A DNA stretch of 64,000 bases, taken from the NCBI GenBank assembly GCA_964389755.1, contig CAYMEW010000005.1, positions 56,772 through 120,771 on the forward strand, given 5' to 3'. The notes under the pieces were generated by a model that saw only the letters and a program-made list of their open reading frames with translations, did no database searches and was not told the DNA's origin. A program made the translations under genes and the position numbers. The DNA comes from JBBSUQ01 sp964389755 (GTDB taxonomy: Bacteria > Bacteroidota > Bacteroidia > Flavobacteriales_D > Crocinitomicaceae). Below are positions 52,499-61,372 of the stretch, piece after piece; position 1 is the first letter of the stretch, and each line of letters starts with the position of its first letter.

Positions 52499-52630
52499 TA
52501 ACTTTGTGGTGCAAAAGAAATCGAAAGGCTTCTTTTTCAAAATGATATTAGACAGGTCTAAAAGATCTTTTTCAGTGAATAGTGGTTAGGTTAACGAAAA
52601 GCGGTACTCCTCCCGGAGACCGCTTTTTGA
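52499..52630 (+). ncRNA. small-RNA candidate with its own promoter and terminator
   Basis: TAACTTTG (52499-52506) matches the -7 consensus, and about 105 bases later AAAAGCGGT...ACCGCTTTTT forms a terminator. In between there is no ORF beyond a few codons. TTAGGTTAAC (52586-52595) lies 4 bases before the stem, as in the candidate ending at 27028. The terminator may also serve the convergent kbl gene. Confidence 0.45.
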
Positions 52631-52639
52631 TTTTCAGGT

Positions 52640-53830
52640 TTATTCGATCACTTTCAGTTCTTTTCCTACTTTGATAAACGCAGCGATGGCTTTATCGAGA
52701 TCTTCCCGGGAGTGAGCCGCTGATATTTGCGTGCGAATACGTGCCTGTCCTTTCGGAACCACCGGGTAAAAGAACCCGATCGCATACACACCCTCCTGCA
52801 ATAATTTATCGGCAAACTGTTGGCTAAGTGCCGCATCGTAAAGCATGATCGGTACGATTGGTGAATTACCGGGCTTAATATCGAATCCGGCGGCGATGAT
52901 CTTTTCTTTGAAGTAACGCGTGTTTTCTTCGAGTTTATCGCGCAATTCGGTTGTTGAGCTCAGGATCTCGAATACCTTATTGGCTGCGCCCACGATGGCA
53001 GGTGCCAGGGAATTCGAAAAGAGATAGGGGCGCGAGCGCTGGCGCAGCATTTCAATGACTTCTTTCTTACCGGTCGTGTAACCGCCCATCGCACCCCCAA
53101 GTGCCTTTCCAAGAGTTCCCGTGATAATATCCACGCGGCCTGTCACATTGTGGTATTCCGGAACACCGCGGCCTGTTTTACCGATAAATCCGGCAGAGTG
53201 ACATTCATCGCTCATCACGAGTGCATCGTATTTGTCTGCCAGGTCACAGATCTGGTCCATTTTGGCAATGTCGCCGTCCATGGAAAACACACCGTCTGTT
53301 ACAATGATCCGGAAACGCTGGTCCTGCGCTTTTTTCAATTGTTCTTCGAGGTCCTGCATATCCGAATGTTTGTAGCGGTAGCGCTGAGCCTTGCATAAAC
53401 GCACTCCGTCGATGATGGACGCGTGGTTCAGTTCATCAGAAATGATCGCATCTTCCTCTGTAAAAAGCGGTTCAAAAAGTCCACCGTTCGCGTCGAAGGC
53501 CGCCGCGTAAAGAATTGTATCCTCCATCCCGTAAAAATCCGCAATGCGGCGTTCCAGTTCTTTGTGAATATCCTGCGTACCGCAAATAAAGCGTACGGAA
53601 GACATTCCGAAACCGTGCGTATCGAGCGTTTCCTTCGCCGCTTCAATGACTTCCGGGTGGGACGACAGACCGAGGTAATTGTTTGCACACATGATCACCA
53701 CTTCGTCTCCCGACTTTACGGTAACATTTGCACCCTGCGGAGATGTAATGACGCGTTCTTTTTTAAATATTCCGGCCTCACGGATCTGATCGAGTTCCGC
53801 CGCCAAATGGTCTTTGATTTTACCGTACAT
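52640..53830 (-). CDS. kbl: glycine C-acetyltransferase (2-amino-3-ketobutyrate CoA ligase)
   Basis: A 396-residue PLP enzyme of the alpha-oxoamine synthase family. It splits 2-amino-3-oxobutyrate with CoA to glycine and acetyl-CoA in threonine breakdown. The PLP-binding Lys is in TGTLGKALGGAMGG, the Asp/His pair in VMSDECHSAGF, and the substrate loop is ANNYLGLSSHPEV. The start at ATG 53830 is chosen because the -7 box (53852-53859) overlaps the longer frame. The partner threonine dehydrogenase is not in the window. KBL and serine palmitoyltransferase are related; SHPEV and FGMSSVRFICGTQ favour KBL. Confidence 0.93.
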   Translation of the reverse strand: MYGKIKDHLAAELDQIREAGIFKKERVITSPQGANVTVKSGDEVVIMCANNYLGLSSHPEVIEAAKETLDTHGFGMSSVRFICGTQDIHKELERRIADFYGMEDTILYAAAFDANGGLFEPLFTEEDAIISDELNHASIIDGVRLCKAQRYRYKHSDMQDLEEQLKKAQDQRFRIIVTDGVFSMDGDIAKMDQICDLADKYDALVMSDECHSAGFIGKTGRGVPEYHNVTGRVDIITGTLGKALGGAMGGYTTGKKEVIEMLRQRSRPYLFSNSLAPAIVGAANKVFEILSSTTELRDKLEENTRYFKEKIIAAGFDIKPGNSPIVPIMLYDAALSQQFADKLLQEGVYAIGFFYPVVPKGQARIRTQISAAHSREDLDKAIAAFIKVGKELKVIE

Positions 53831-53851
53831 AGTTTTGTTTTCTTTTTTTAT

Positions 53852-53859
53852 CAAAGATA
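53852..53859 (-). promoter_or_regulatory. -7 box of kbl
   Basis: TATCTTTG on the minus strand, 21 bases before ATG 53830. Confidence 0.7.
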
Positions 53860-53957
53860 ATGATAGTCGGGAGATAGCGGAAAGACCGGCAGAAGAAGGC
53901 TCCGGCAGAGACCGAAAAAGTGACGACGGTCATGTCTGTATTTCGCATAAAACAAAA

Positions 53958-53981
53958 AAAGAGGTGGAATTCCACCTCTTT
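53958..53981 (-). terminator. terminator of the beta-helix protein gene
   Basis: A 24-base perfect inverted repeat centred on GAATTC, with a T run after it on the minus strand, 20 bases after the stop of the gene at 54001. Confidence 0.85.
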
Positions 53982-54000
53982 CCGGTTCTGTAAAGTATGT

Positions 54001-56277
54001 TTATTTCTTTTCGAAACGTACAGCAGCGCGCATGCCGTTCTTTTCGATTTCCAGCATATACAGCCCTGCTGCGAGTTGCAGATCACCGATAGCCAGCTCA
54101 GCAGGAACGGTCACCTTTGCCCAGGAAGCGTGTACGCGTCCGGACAGATCGAGAATGCGAAGCGAAACTGCGCCCTCATATCCGGATGCCGACAAATTGA
54201 TCACGTCTCCAACCGGGTTCGGGTACACGATGAATCCGGATCCTGACTCAAGATCTGCGAGGCCCAGTGTAAGTGTAACAGTGTATTCCAATGTATCTGA
54301 ACCGCAATCATTTGAAATGATTAGCTGCACAGTATAAGAACCGTTGCCCGCATAAGTATGCGACGGTGCCGGATCCGCGGAGGAATCTCCATCGCCGAAT
54401 GACCAGTCGTAACTGTAGTTTCCGGTCATTCCGGTCACTGAAAAATCAAAGTTCAAACCGTTGGACGTTGCGTTGATAGTTCCGCCGGAAGGAGCATTTT
54501 GCAGAACAATATCTTCCACGATTGAGAGGTCCGTGAAGCCTGAATTGGTGCAGGTAACCGCGCAACGGAAATACGAAGTTCCGCTCAGGTTCCCACTGTA
54601 AAGCGTATCTGTCGCTCCGGAGATAGACGTGAAAGTCGTTCCGTCATTTGAAATCTGCCATTGATACGTGATTCCATCTCCTTCGGAACTGTTGATGTAT
54701 ACTGTAAACGGCTCATTGAGACAAAGTGTATCTGCGCTGGCCATCGTGGCTCCCGCCGAAGGCGCTCCGGTACATGGATTGCCTACAGACATGCCCTCAT
54801 CCGCACCGCGATACGGATACGTGCGTAGGTCGCCGTCAATGTCCTCTGTGATGTACGTAAGCGGGGTTCCCTGCAGCGCCGGGTTACCTAATTCAGTTGC
54901 ATCGAGGTGAAGATCGGTCAGGGAAACGAAGGTTACCTGTTCATCGTTCGTGTTTACCTCGGCCGGTGCCACAACCGATTGATAGTTTGTAATATCCGTA
55001 TAGATTGTTCCCCCGTAAGATACCAGTTCTCCGCTTCCCGCACTGTACGAATTGTAATCAGCATCCATAGTATTCCCTGTTTGCGGTACGGAATACGCCA
55101 CGTGACTTACACTGCTTCCTCCGGTACGCTGGTTGGTGACGATGTTATTTTTGATCTCGTAAGCAGAAGCAGTTGATGAGGAATTGATGATAATTCCGGC
55201 GGAGGAAACCGAACCTGCCGAACCAGCCGCCGTTTGCGTTCCCCCCACATAGATCGAGTTGTTCCAGATCTTTCCGTAGACGGGCGAACTTCCGCTATAT
55301 TCGATGGCAGCGACATTCGTATTACTCTCGTTACCCGCGTTGATGCTGAGCATGTTGTTGTAGATGCGCGTGAGGTTGGTCCCGCCCGATGCGGTGGAAC
55401 GGATCTGAATGTACCGCACTGTTCCCGAATTTGCATCCTGCAGATCGTACATGTAATTATTGGAAATGTTGGTTGTATCGTTTTGTGAATCAAAAAGAAT
55501 TCCGAAAAACAGGCCGTCACCGGACGCCGTGGTTCCGTAAAATGTACACGAATCGATGATCATTTTGCCCGTTCCGGATTGTCCCCAAATGCCGACGAAG
55601 GTCATGTTTTCGAATGAACTTGTACGGATCGTATTCCGTGTATTGGGGTTAGCCGAAGTTCCGTTGGAGTTAATGCGGTAGCGGCCTGACGGAAAGAAAC
55701 AGTATTCAACGAGGTTATCGGAGTTTCCGCTCACATTTGAAGCTGAGGTTCCGAAGTGAATTCCCCGTCCGGCACTTCCAGAGGTCCCGTTCAGTATGTT
55801 GCAATAACGCACCACGTTGAAAGTGGCTCCGTTGGTCAGAGAAACGGTATTACTACTGGAACTTGTGGCGAGATTCTCGATGGTAAGTGTACCGCTTGTG
55901 CCCTGTCCGCCGGGGCGGCCGTCTAAGATCACGTAATCGGCGTCGTTAAGCAATACGACCGGATTACCCGAAACATTCCCGGAAATAGCAAGCGCACCGG
56001 CCCCCAAAGCAGGACGTACAGTGATAGTATTGGAAGCGCTGGCTCCCGCTTTCAAACCGAAGGTTACGGGATACGTCTCGGCACTACCCGTGTAAGTTGC
56101 ATCGAGTTCAATAATGTATGCCTGCGTCAGTGTGGCAGGAATCGCTGTATACGCTTCGGTGATCGAAGCATGGGTGCTGAGCGGCGAGCCGGTGCCGTCC
56201 AGGAGATTTACGGAGCCTGTTTGCGCCCAGCTCACGGATCCTGCTAAAAGACAGGTAAAAAGTACGGATTTTGTCAT
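54001..56277 (-). CDS. secreted parallel beta-helix protein with PKD and T9SS type A domains
   Basis: A 758-residue secreted protein. It has signal peptide MTKSVLFTCLLAGSVSWAQ, then a long Asn/Ser/Thr-rich right-handed beta-helix at about 60-480 with repeated short-turn patterns (NLVEYCFF, MIIDSCTFYGTT, ISNNYMYDL, IYNNMLSINAG, IWNNSIYVGG, IKNNIVTNQ). An Ig-like domain follows at 515-595 (ITYQWQISNDGTTF), and a PKD domain at about 600-670 (YDWSFGDGDSSADP). The type A sorting domain closes it (IVYPNPVGDVINL, LRILDLSGRVHASW, LAAGLYMLEIEKNG). Beta-helices of this kind often bind or cut polysaccharides; no catalytic residues are identified. Exported by T9SS. Confidence 0.9.
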   Translation of the reverse strand: MTKSVLFTCLLAGSVSWAQTGSVNLLDGTGSPLSTHASITEAYTAIPATLTQAYIIELDATYTGSAETYPVTFGLKAGASASNTITVRPALGAGALAISGNVSGNPVVLLNDADYVILDGRPGGQGTSGTLTIENLATSSSSNTVSLTNGATFNVVRYCNILNGTSGSAGRGIHFGTSASNVSGNSDNLVEYCFFPSGRYRINSNGTSANPNTRNTIRTSSFENMTFVGIWGQSGTGKMIIDSCTFYGTTASGDGLFFGILFDSQNDTTNISNNYMYDLQDANSGTVRYIQIRSTASGGTNLTRIYNNMLSINAGNESNTNVAAIEYSGSSPVYGKIWNNSIYVGGTQTAAGSAGSVSSAGIIINSSSTASAYEIKNNIVTNQRTGGSSVSHVAYSVPQTGNTMDADYNSYSAGSGELVSYGGTIYTDITNYQSVVAPAEVNTNDEQVTFVSLTDLHLDATELGNPALQGTPLTYITEDIDGDLRTYPYRGADEGMSVGNPCTGAPSAGATMASADTLCLNEPFTVYINSSEGDGITYQWQISNDGTTFTSISGATDTLYSGNLSGTSYFRCAVTCTNSGFTDLSIVEDIVLQNAPSGGTINATSNGLNFDFSVTGMTGNYSYDWSFGDGDSSADPAPSHTYAGNGSYTVQLIISNDCGSDTLEYTVTLTLGLADLESGSGFIVYPNPVGDVINLSASGYEGAVSLRILDLSGRVHASWAKVTVPAELAIGDLQLAAGLYMLEIEKNGMRAAVRFEKK

Positions 56278-56340
56278 GCATTTCGTGGATTTAAATTACT
56301 TCAACAATACTGATTATAAACGTCCTGCATTCGTTTATAC

Positions 56341-58806
56341 CTAAAAATTCCATTTCAGATCCCGGTTATCCAGGATGGCAAAGGATATTTTATACGACGT
56401 AACTGGCGAAATGTGGTTGCCATCGGAAAAAACGCCGTACACACCGATCCGAAGCCGGCGCTTTGAAAATTTGAACACGCGTTCCATCCCGATGTAGGAT
56501 TCATAGTGCAACCAGTCGAGTTCCTGTACGTACAAAGCGCCGCAACCGAACACAAGCCCGATGCGCGTTTTCTTCATAAACGGAATCTTATTCATGACCG
56601 AGCCGTTGTCGTGATGGATAAAATGGGCCTCATAGGTCATTTTCGTAGCCGGGAGCGTGGTATCGAGCGCCTGGAATGAATAGAGCGGATTTGAGAACCA
56701 GATCGGGTCGCTGCGCCGGTGATAGCGAAAATCGGCCACCCTGAGCGAAGTAGTATTGAGAAACTTACCTCCCTTGATGTGGTAACTCGACGTTCCGAGT
56801 GTTCCGATCTTAAAGGTCTGCATTAAACCGAGTAAGGCATAATCGTGATTCACATCACTTCCGAAAATAGTCGGGAAACCTTTTTCATACTCGAGGTAAA
56901 CGGTCGGAAATTTCGACCCGAGTACCACTTTCCTGTTCGGCTCGCGCATGTATTTTTGCCCGGGCGTGTAAGACAGCGTAAAGGTACCAACCGTTGCCTG
57001 GTAAGTTTCAAACTCCAGCGGGTTGTTGTCCTTGTAAATATCATCGAATACCGTGATAAATTCGTAATCCCGTACCGAGCGTCGTTCGGAGATCTCAAGG
57101 TCCGAATTCAGGTAGAGTCCGTTTACGATCTCAAAGTTGTGGATGAGATCGAGCGAGGTGGTTTCGATGAAGTTCTGCCGGTTAAATATCTGCGTAATGG
57201 CATCGTACGAACGGATCAGGTCGAAATCGTGTGAGAACTGGAAGCCGATCGTGCCGAAATGGAAAGGATCGTAGCGATAACGCCACCAGGTCCTCCCCTT
57301 TACGTCCTTATTCAGAATTCCGTAAGAAAGTTCCGTATACGAATCGATCGATTTCTGATTTTCCCACTTCCGGAAATAGTAAAAACCGGGAGCGACGCGT
57401 GGTCCTGCGATGTAAAGGGGACGTATGGTTGCCGCCAGTGAATTGATCGTCCACTGCTCCTTTCTCTCGCGGTTCCGGTGATCAACTCCGTACCACAGCA
57501 CCTTTAAAGCCGTGATCTTATTGAAGACCGCATCCACCGAATCGGTATATTCCTTTCGGTTGTGCCAGGCCACGATACTGTCTTTAATGCGAATGTATTC
57601 CCGTTCCTCGGAGGTTAGTTCAACTTTCCGCTTTTGCATCCAGTAAAGCGAATCTTTTTCGTACGCTTCGGCTTCGGTAACGGCCAGTTCATTCGAAAAG
57701 AACTTCCGGTCGAAATCGGGATGGAAGTTATAATCTGAAAAAGTGGCAACCGTGCGGCAGTCGGATTCTTCATCCTTGTATTTGACCCCGTAGGACAATA
57801 CCTGTTCTTTCAGCACGCACAAACTGTCACCCGGATGCTCGTATTCCTGGTAGATCGTAAAGTAATCGTAGATCAGTAGGTTTCCTTTCTCCATGGTCAG
57901 TTCAAGTTTCTGCACAAGAAAAACCGAATCGATCACCCAGATATACCCTTCGAGGGTGGTCGTCGCGGTGCTCCGTGGAATGATCTTGATCTTGTGAATC
58001 TTCCGCCCGTTTTCCTCGTATTGTTCCACGAGCCGGTATTTGTAGGAAAGAATTCCGGGTACGGAGATCGGCGAACTGACCGGCGTTTGGTGCAGGTCAT
58101 CGAGGTGCAGCAGGTTTTGGAAAAAGTTGAAGTTAGACTTCACGGTCGTCAGGTAATACAGATTTCGGTCGTCGCCGCGTTTTTCGTAACCGTTGCGTAC
58201 TTCTTTTACCTTGTGCGGCGGCATGAAGGAACGATTCATCTGAACTTCCACGAGGTTCATGCCGGCAGCCAGTTTGTTGTCCGCTTTTTTCTCTGCGGCG
58301 AAGGGATCGTCTATCTCCGGTTCTTCTTCCGGTTGATTTTCCTGGCGCCTGTCGAATTTCTTTTTTTCCGAGGCCCGGATATAGACGTTACAGGTATGCG
58401 GATAGTTCCACGGGTTGATCGTATCGCGTTTTTCAACAACCTTCAGCATGATCTCCCGTCCGGGATTTGATTTTTTGGCTGAAACAGTAACATCCCCCAC
58501 TTCCTGTACCGAGGTCGAAAAAAGCTGCATATCCTGGATCACTTCCCGGTCTGCCATAACGACGTATGCTTCGCGTTCATCGTAACCCAGCGCCCTGAAC
58601 ACCAGGAAATATTCCCCGGGCATCAAACGCATTTCATAATATCCCTCGGCGTTCGCAGTAGTCCGGAGTTCGGCCATGTTCTTAACATAGATCTCGGCAA
58701 AGGGGATCGGCACCTCGTTTTCATCCGTGATCACCCCGCTCAACTTTCGCTGCCCCAGTGTGAGGAGCGGCATGAGCAGAAGAAATATACACAGAATCTT
58801 TTTCAC
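56341..58806 (-). CDS. DUF5686 outer-membrane protein with carboxypeptidase-regulatory-like domain
   Basis: An 821-residue outer-membrane protein. It has a signal peptide (MKKILCIFLLLMPLLTLGQ). A CarboxypepD_reg-like beta-sandwich at about 20-95 (KLSGVITDENEVPIPFAEIYVKN) is of the kind also found before TonB-dependent receptors, but no TonB box or plug is seen. Next is a DUF5686 region at about 100-820. Its middle part is periplasmic and charged, while the last 400 residues read as beta-barrel strands ending FAILDNRDLKWNF with terminal Phe. DUF5686 proteins are widespread in Bacteroidota; function unknown. Confidence 0.88.
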   Translation of the reverse strand: MKKILCIFLLLMPLLTLGQRKLSGVITDENEVPIPFAEIYVKNMAELRTTANAEGYYEMRLMPGEYFLVFRALGYDEREAYVVMADREVIQDMQLFSTSVQEVGDVTVSAKKSNPGREIMLKVVEKRDTINPWNYPHTCNVYIRASEKKKFDRRQENQPEEEPEIDDPFAAEKKADNKLAAGMNLVEVQMNRSFMPPHKVKEVRNGYEKRGDDRNLYYLTTVKSNFNFFQNLLHLDDLHQTPVSSPISVPGILSYKYRLVEQYEENGRKIHKIKIIPRSTATTTLEGYIWVIDSVFLVQKLELTMEKGNLLIYDYFTIYQEYEHPGDSLCVLKEQVLSYGVKYKDEESDCRTVATFSDYNFHPDFDRKFFSNELAVTEAEAYEKDSLYWMQKRKVELTSEEREYIRIKDSIVAWHNRKEYTDSVDAVFNKITALKVLWYGVDHRNRERKEQWTINSLAATIRPLYIAGPRVAPGFYYFRKWENQKSIDSYTELSYGILNKDVKGRTWWRYRYDPFHFGTIGFQFSHDFDLIRSYDAITQIFNRQNFIETTSLDLIHNFEIVNGLYLNSDLEISERRSVRDYEFITVFDDIYKDNNPLEFETYQATVGTFTLSYTPGQKYMREPNRKVVLGSKFPTVYLEYEKGFPTIFGSDVNHDYALLGLMQTFKIGTLGTSSYHIKGGKFLNTTSLRVADFRYHRRSDPIWFSNPLYSFQALDTTLPATKMTYEAHFIHHDNGSVMNKIPFMKKTRIGLVFGCGALYVQELDWLHYESYIGMERVFKFSKRRLRIGVYGVFSDGNHISPVTSYKISFAILDNRDLKWNF

Positions 58807-58848
58807 GTTGGTCTTAAGACAGGCATACAGGCCTGAAAGTTACATGTT

Positions 58849-59217
58849 TCAATTGATAAAAACGGTACTGATGCGGGTGATCGACTTTGCTTCCGACAAG
58901 GTTTGCACGGCAGACGCGTCGGACGTGATGTTTGTTTCAAAATCAACCAGGAGAAAATCCCCGAGTACTTCGTCGAAATGCAGGATAAAATAGTGCTTCG
59001 GCTGGCTTGAGATCCGGATTATATCTCCGGCAAAAACGGGTTTGTTGTTCTTATCGTGAAAACCGGAAAACTGATCGTGCTGGTCAAAGGGAATAGTTTC
59101 TCCGCTCCAGGCATAAAAATCGCGGCTGTAAAAAACAGTATTTTGCACACGTTTACGAAAACCAACGATCTGCGAACCCTGGCGCAGACGAATGACATTA
59201 CTTTCCCTGCGAATCAT
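58849..59217 (-). CDS. YopX-like small protein
   Basis: A 122-residue soluble protein, start at ATG 59217 (MIRRESNVIRLRQG); the longer frame adds a sequence antisense to the neighbour and is less likely. The block QFSGFHDKNNKPVFAGDIIRI fits the YopX domain signature ('tGlkDknGkeIyeGDiv'), which is better known from phage and mobile proteins. A chromosomal, non-phage setting is unusual. Function unknown. Its start overlaps the end of the two-TM gene by 20 bases. Confidence 0.6.
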   Translation of the reverse strand: MIRRESNVIRLRQGSQIVGFRKRVQNTVFYSRDFYAWSGETIPFDQHDQFSGFHDKNNKPVFAGDIIRISSQPKHYFILHFDEVLGDFLLVDFETNITSDASAVQTLSEAKSITRISTVFIN

Positions 59218-59431
59218 TTTCCTTTTGTTCGCGCAGGAAGTCGAGGTGTTTTTCCATTCGGCGAAGCATCCAGCGGCGTACAATGTACATTAACAAGGTG
59301 AGGCCTGCAAACAGGTAATAAAAGTTCCAGCGCTTAAAGCCTTCGGTTATTCCGAAATAGGTAACCACAGCCACGATCAGCAGCGTCATTACCAGCCAGA
59401 AATTCGTCATAATCTTGTTATACGTATGCAT
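59198..59431 (-). CDS. small two-TM membrane protein
   Basis: A 77-residue protein, start at ATG 59431 because a TACATTTG box (59444-59451) overlaps the longer frame. It has two hydrophobic segments (FWLVMTLLIVAVVTYFGI and FYYLFAGLTLLMYIVRRW) and a basic, then acidic, C-terminal tail (MLRRMEKHLDFLREQKEND). No family recognised; in Bacteroidota a short membrane protein is often found after lptC. It overlaps the YopX-like gene. Confidence 0.6.
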   Translation of the reverse strand: MHTYNKIMTNFWLVMTLLIVAVVTYFGITEGFKRWNFYYLFAGLTLLMYIVRRWMLRRMEKHLDFLREQKENDSQGK

Positions 59432-59443
59432 GCCTTTTTTTTG

Positions 59444-59451
59444 CAAATGTA
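59444..59451 (-). promoter_or_regulatory. -7 box of the two-TM protein gene
   Basis: TACATTTG on the minus strand, 12 bases before ATG 59431. Confidence 0.55.
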
Positions 59452-59492
59452 CGAAAAGTGCTGTGAATTAATGCGGAAAACGCCACGAAGGG

Positions 59493-60050
59493 TCAGCGGG
59501 TATTGATTTTGCCGTAAGGCTTGATGAATTCGTAATAATCGAAGGACTGGGTGGTGCGAATTCCCTGCCCGTACAGGATGCCGTCCGGCGACCGGACAAT
59601 CACGTTCTTGTTTGTAAAAATAGCGCTGTCACGACGGTTCCAGTGCAGTTCTTCGGTTTCGAGTTGCTGCTGTTTTTCGATATTCTTGAGAATTACCGAA
59701 TCGCGCACGGTAATCGTGCCTTCTTTATCGCGTATCTCTCCGTATCGCGCGGTCAGGACCGATACTACTTTTCCGCTGTCCCCGAAAAAGCGCACTTCGA
59801 GTCCGTCTTTCAGTTTTGTAAGTGGTTCGGGATCGCTGTAGGTTTCTGCCAGTGTGGCGAATACCTGTACCTGTGCATAGCCCGAATCTGTGTAAAGCAG
59901 GTCGAGTTCGCGCATGATCTCGTTGGGCGCCCCGGGATCGTAGGTGATCGTCTTGATGGATTCCAGGTCGTTCACACAGGATGAAAAAAGCATTCCCGCC
60001 CAAAAAAGGACGGGAATACCCCATTTGAATATTTTCCGGGATCGCTCCAA
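59493..60050 (-). CDS. lptC: LPS export protein LptC
   Basis: A 185-residue LptC of the Bacteroidota type. It links the LptBFG ABC transporter to the periplasmic LptA bridge in LPS export. It has an N-terminal signal/anchor with Cys in LFSSCVNDL, so it is probably a lipoprotein here. A beta-jellyroll follows, with the family pattern GLEVRFFGDSGKVVSVLTARYGEIRDKEGTI and VIVRSPDGILYGQGIRT. It lies 5 bases after the TPR gene in a conserved order (coaX, OMP, TPR, lptC). No other lpt genes are in the window. Confidence 0.88.
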   Translation of the reverse strand: MERSRKIFKWGIPVLFWAGMLFSSCVNDLESIKTITYDPGAPNEIMRELDLLYTDSGYAQVQVFATLAETYSDPEPLTKLKDGLEVRFFGDSGKVVSVLTARYGEIRDKEGTITVRDSVILKNIEKQQQLETEELHWNRRDSAIFTNKNVIVRSPDGILYGQGIRTTQSFDYYEFIKPYGKINTR

Positions 60051-60055
60051 ACTGA

Positions 60056-61348
60056 TTATTTCAGTGTTACGGAAGTTCCCCAGCAGCTCAGTGAGACGCT
60101 CTGCCCTTTTTCCATCCCGGCGTCAAAGAGTTCCTGTGACGAAGGGAAGTTCGCTTTGTAGCTACTCATCAGTCCACCTACCGAAGCACCGGCAGATTGT
60201 GCACGTTCGAGCAGTTCCACTGCGTAATAATAATTCGCTTTACGTTCCACGGTACTGTCTCCGCATGAATTGGCCAGTGCAGCCACACATTGCGCAGCGA
60301 TCTTCAGGGCTTCTCCGCGGTATTTGCCGCTTACGTTCATGGCAGCAGAATAAGCCGATTTGTACGCTCCTGACTTAAACAGGTTGATCACGATGTAATA
60401 TTCAGCGTCCGCTTTCACATTCTCGTCATTGGACATCTCGCGCACTTCGCGGAAAACGCCGTTCGCTTCGGAATATTTCCCCTGAGCGGTGAGCAATTTC
60501 GCTTTCGTGAGTTTGGCATCCAGTGAGTTCGGATCGATCTGGATCAGCGTATCGATGAGCATGGCGTATTCTTTGGAAGACGTACACTCTTTGGTTTCAA
60601 GGAGCATGATGAAATTATTCACCGATGCTTTTTTCGCTTCCTTGTCTTTCGGCAGTGAGCCCATAAAATCCTTCAATACCGGGATGATGTCATTACAGGT
60701 GCCAGCCACGCTGTTGAAGTAATTGTTCATCGTTTCGAGCGTCATGGTCGACATACCTGCTTTGGAAACGAGTTTTGAAAGCTCGAAGTATTCAGAAATG
60801 ATGCGTTTTTTGAGCGCTTGTTTTTTAGCGGCATCTTTGGCTTCGTACCACATCATGTAGATGTTATAATAGTAGTACGTCACGTACGCTTCATTCGTTT
60901 TTTCTCCCGTTACTTTGATACCTTCCTGTAGCAATGAATCGGCTTTTGCACGATTTGGTGTGGGAACCTGCAAAATGTAACCACCCCAGCCGAGGTATTC
61001 TTCTTTCGGAAGTGCACCGGCAGCATTTGCACGCTCGTAAACTCCGAGGATCGTGTCCGTGTAAGCGGCTTTCGCTTTTTCATCGGTCTCCGAAGAGATC
61101 GTATTTTTCAGGCAGCCGAGCAGGCGGGCATAATTGTCTTTGTCGTAGCCATTGCACAATTTCTCTCCTTTGAGGTAATACATGGCCGCACCTTTATAGT
61201 TCTGAACTTTCAGTTCTTCACCGGCCAGGAAGCGCATGCGCAGACATTCACGATCCTGCTCACTTTCCTGCTCCTGGGCAAGCCCTTTATTCGCAGTAAA
61301 CAAAGCCGCGGTTACGAATAGTCCAAAAAACAACTTACTTAACTTCAT
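60056..61348 (-). CDS. secreted TPR protein
   Basis: A 430-residue protein with a signal peptide (MKLSKLFFGLFVTAALFTANKGLAQ) and TPR-like helical pairs over most of its length (AGEELKVQNYKGAAMYYLKGEKL, KAKLLTAQGKYSEANGVFREV, YYIVINLFKSGAYKSAYSAAM). It ends with SCWGTSVTLK. It should be periplasmic. It is placed between the outer-membrane protein and lptC in an order seen in many Flavobacteriales, so a role in envelope assembly is plausible but unproven. Confidence 0.8.
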   Translation of the reverse strand: MKLSKLFFGLFVTAALFTANKGLAQEQESEQDRECLRMRFLAGEELKVQNYKGAAMYYLKGEKLCNGYDKDNYARLLGCLKNTISSETDEKAKAAYTDTILGVYERANAAGALPKEEYLGWGGYILQVPTPNRAKADSLLQEGIKVTGEKTNEAYVTYYYYNIYMMWYEAKDAAKKQALKKRIISEYFELSKLVSKAGMSTMTLETMNNYFNSVAGTCNDIIPVLKDFMGSLPKDKEAKKASVNNFIMLLETKECTSSKEYAMLIDTLIQIDPNSLDAKLTKAKLLTAQGKYSEANGVFREVREMSNDENVKADAEYYIVINLFKSGAYKSAYSAAMNVSGKYRGEALKIAAQCVAALANSCGDSTVERKANYYYAVELLERAQSAGASVGGLMSSYKANFPSSQELFDAGMEKGQSVSLSCWGTSVTLK

Positions 61349-61372
61349 TTTTCCGTGTTTATACTTTTTAAA

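Larger units (their letters stand above)
52262..52639 (+). other. intergenic stretch after the RND operon
   Basis: About 380 AT-rich bases between the pump gene and the convergent kbl gene. It holds the operon terminator (52281-52310), an orphan -7 box (52499-52506) and a second terminator (52599-52625). No ORF of note. Confidence 0.6.

Noticed and set aside
53958..53981. 24-base perfect palindrome as operator
   Set aside because: It directly follows a gene end and has a T run on the minus strand, so a terminator explains it.
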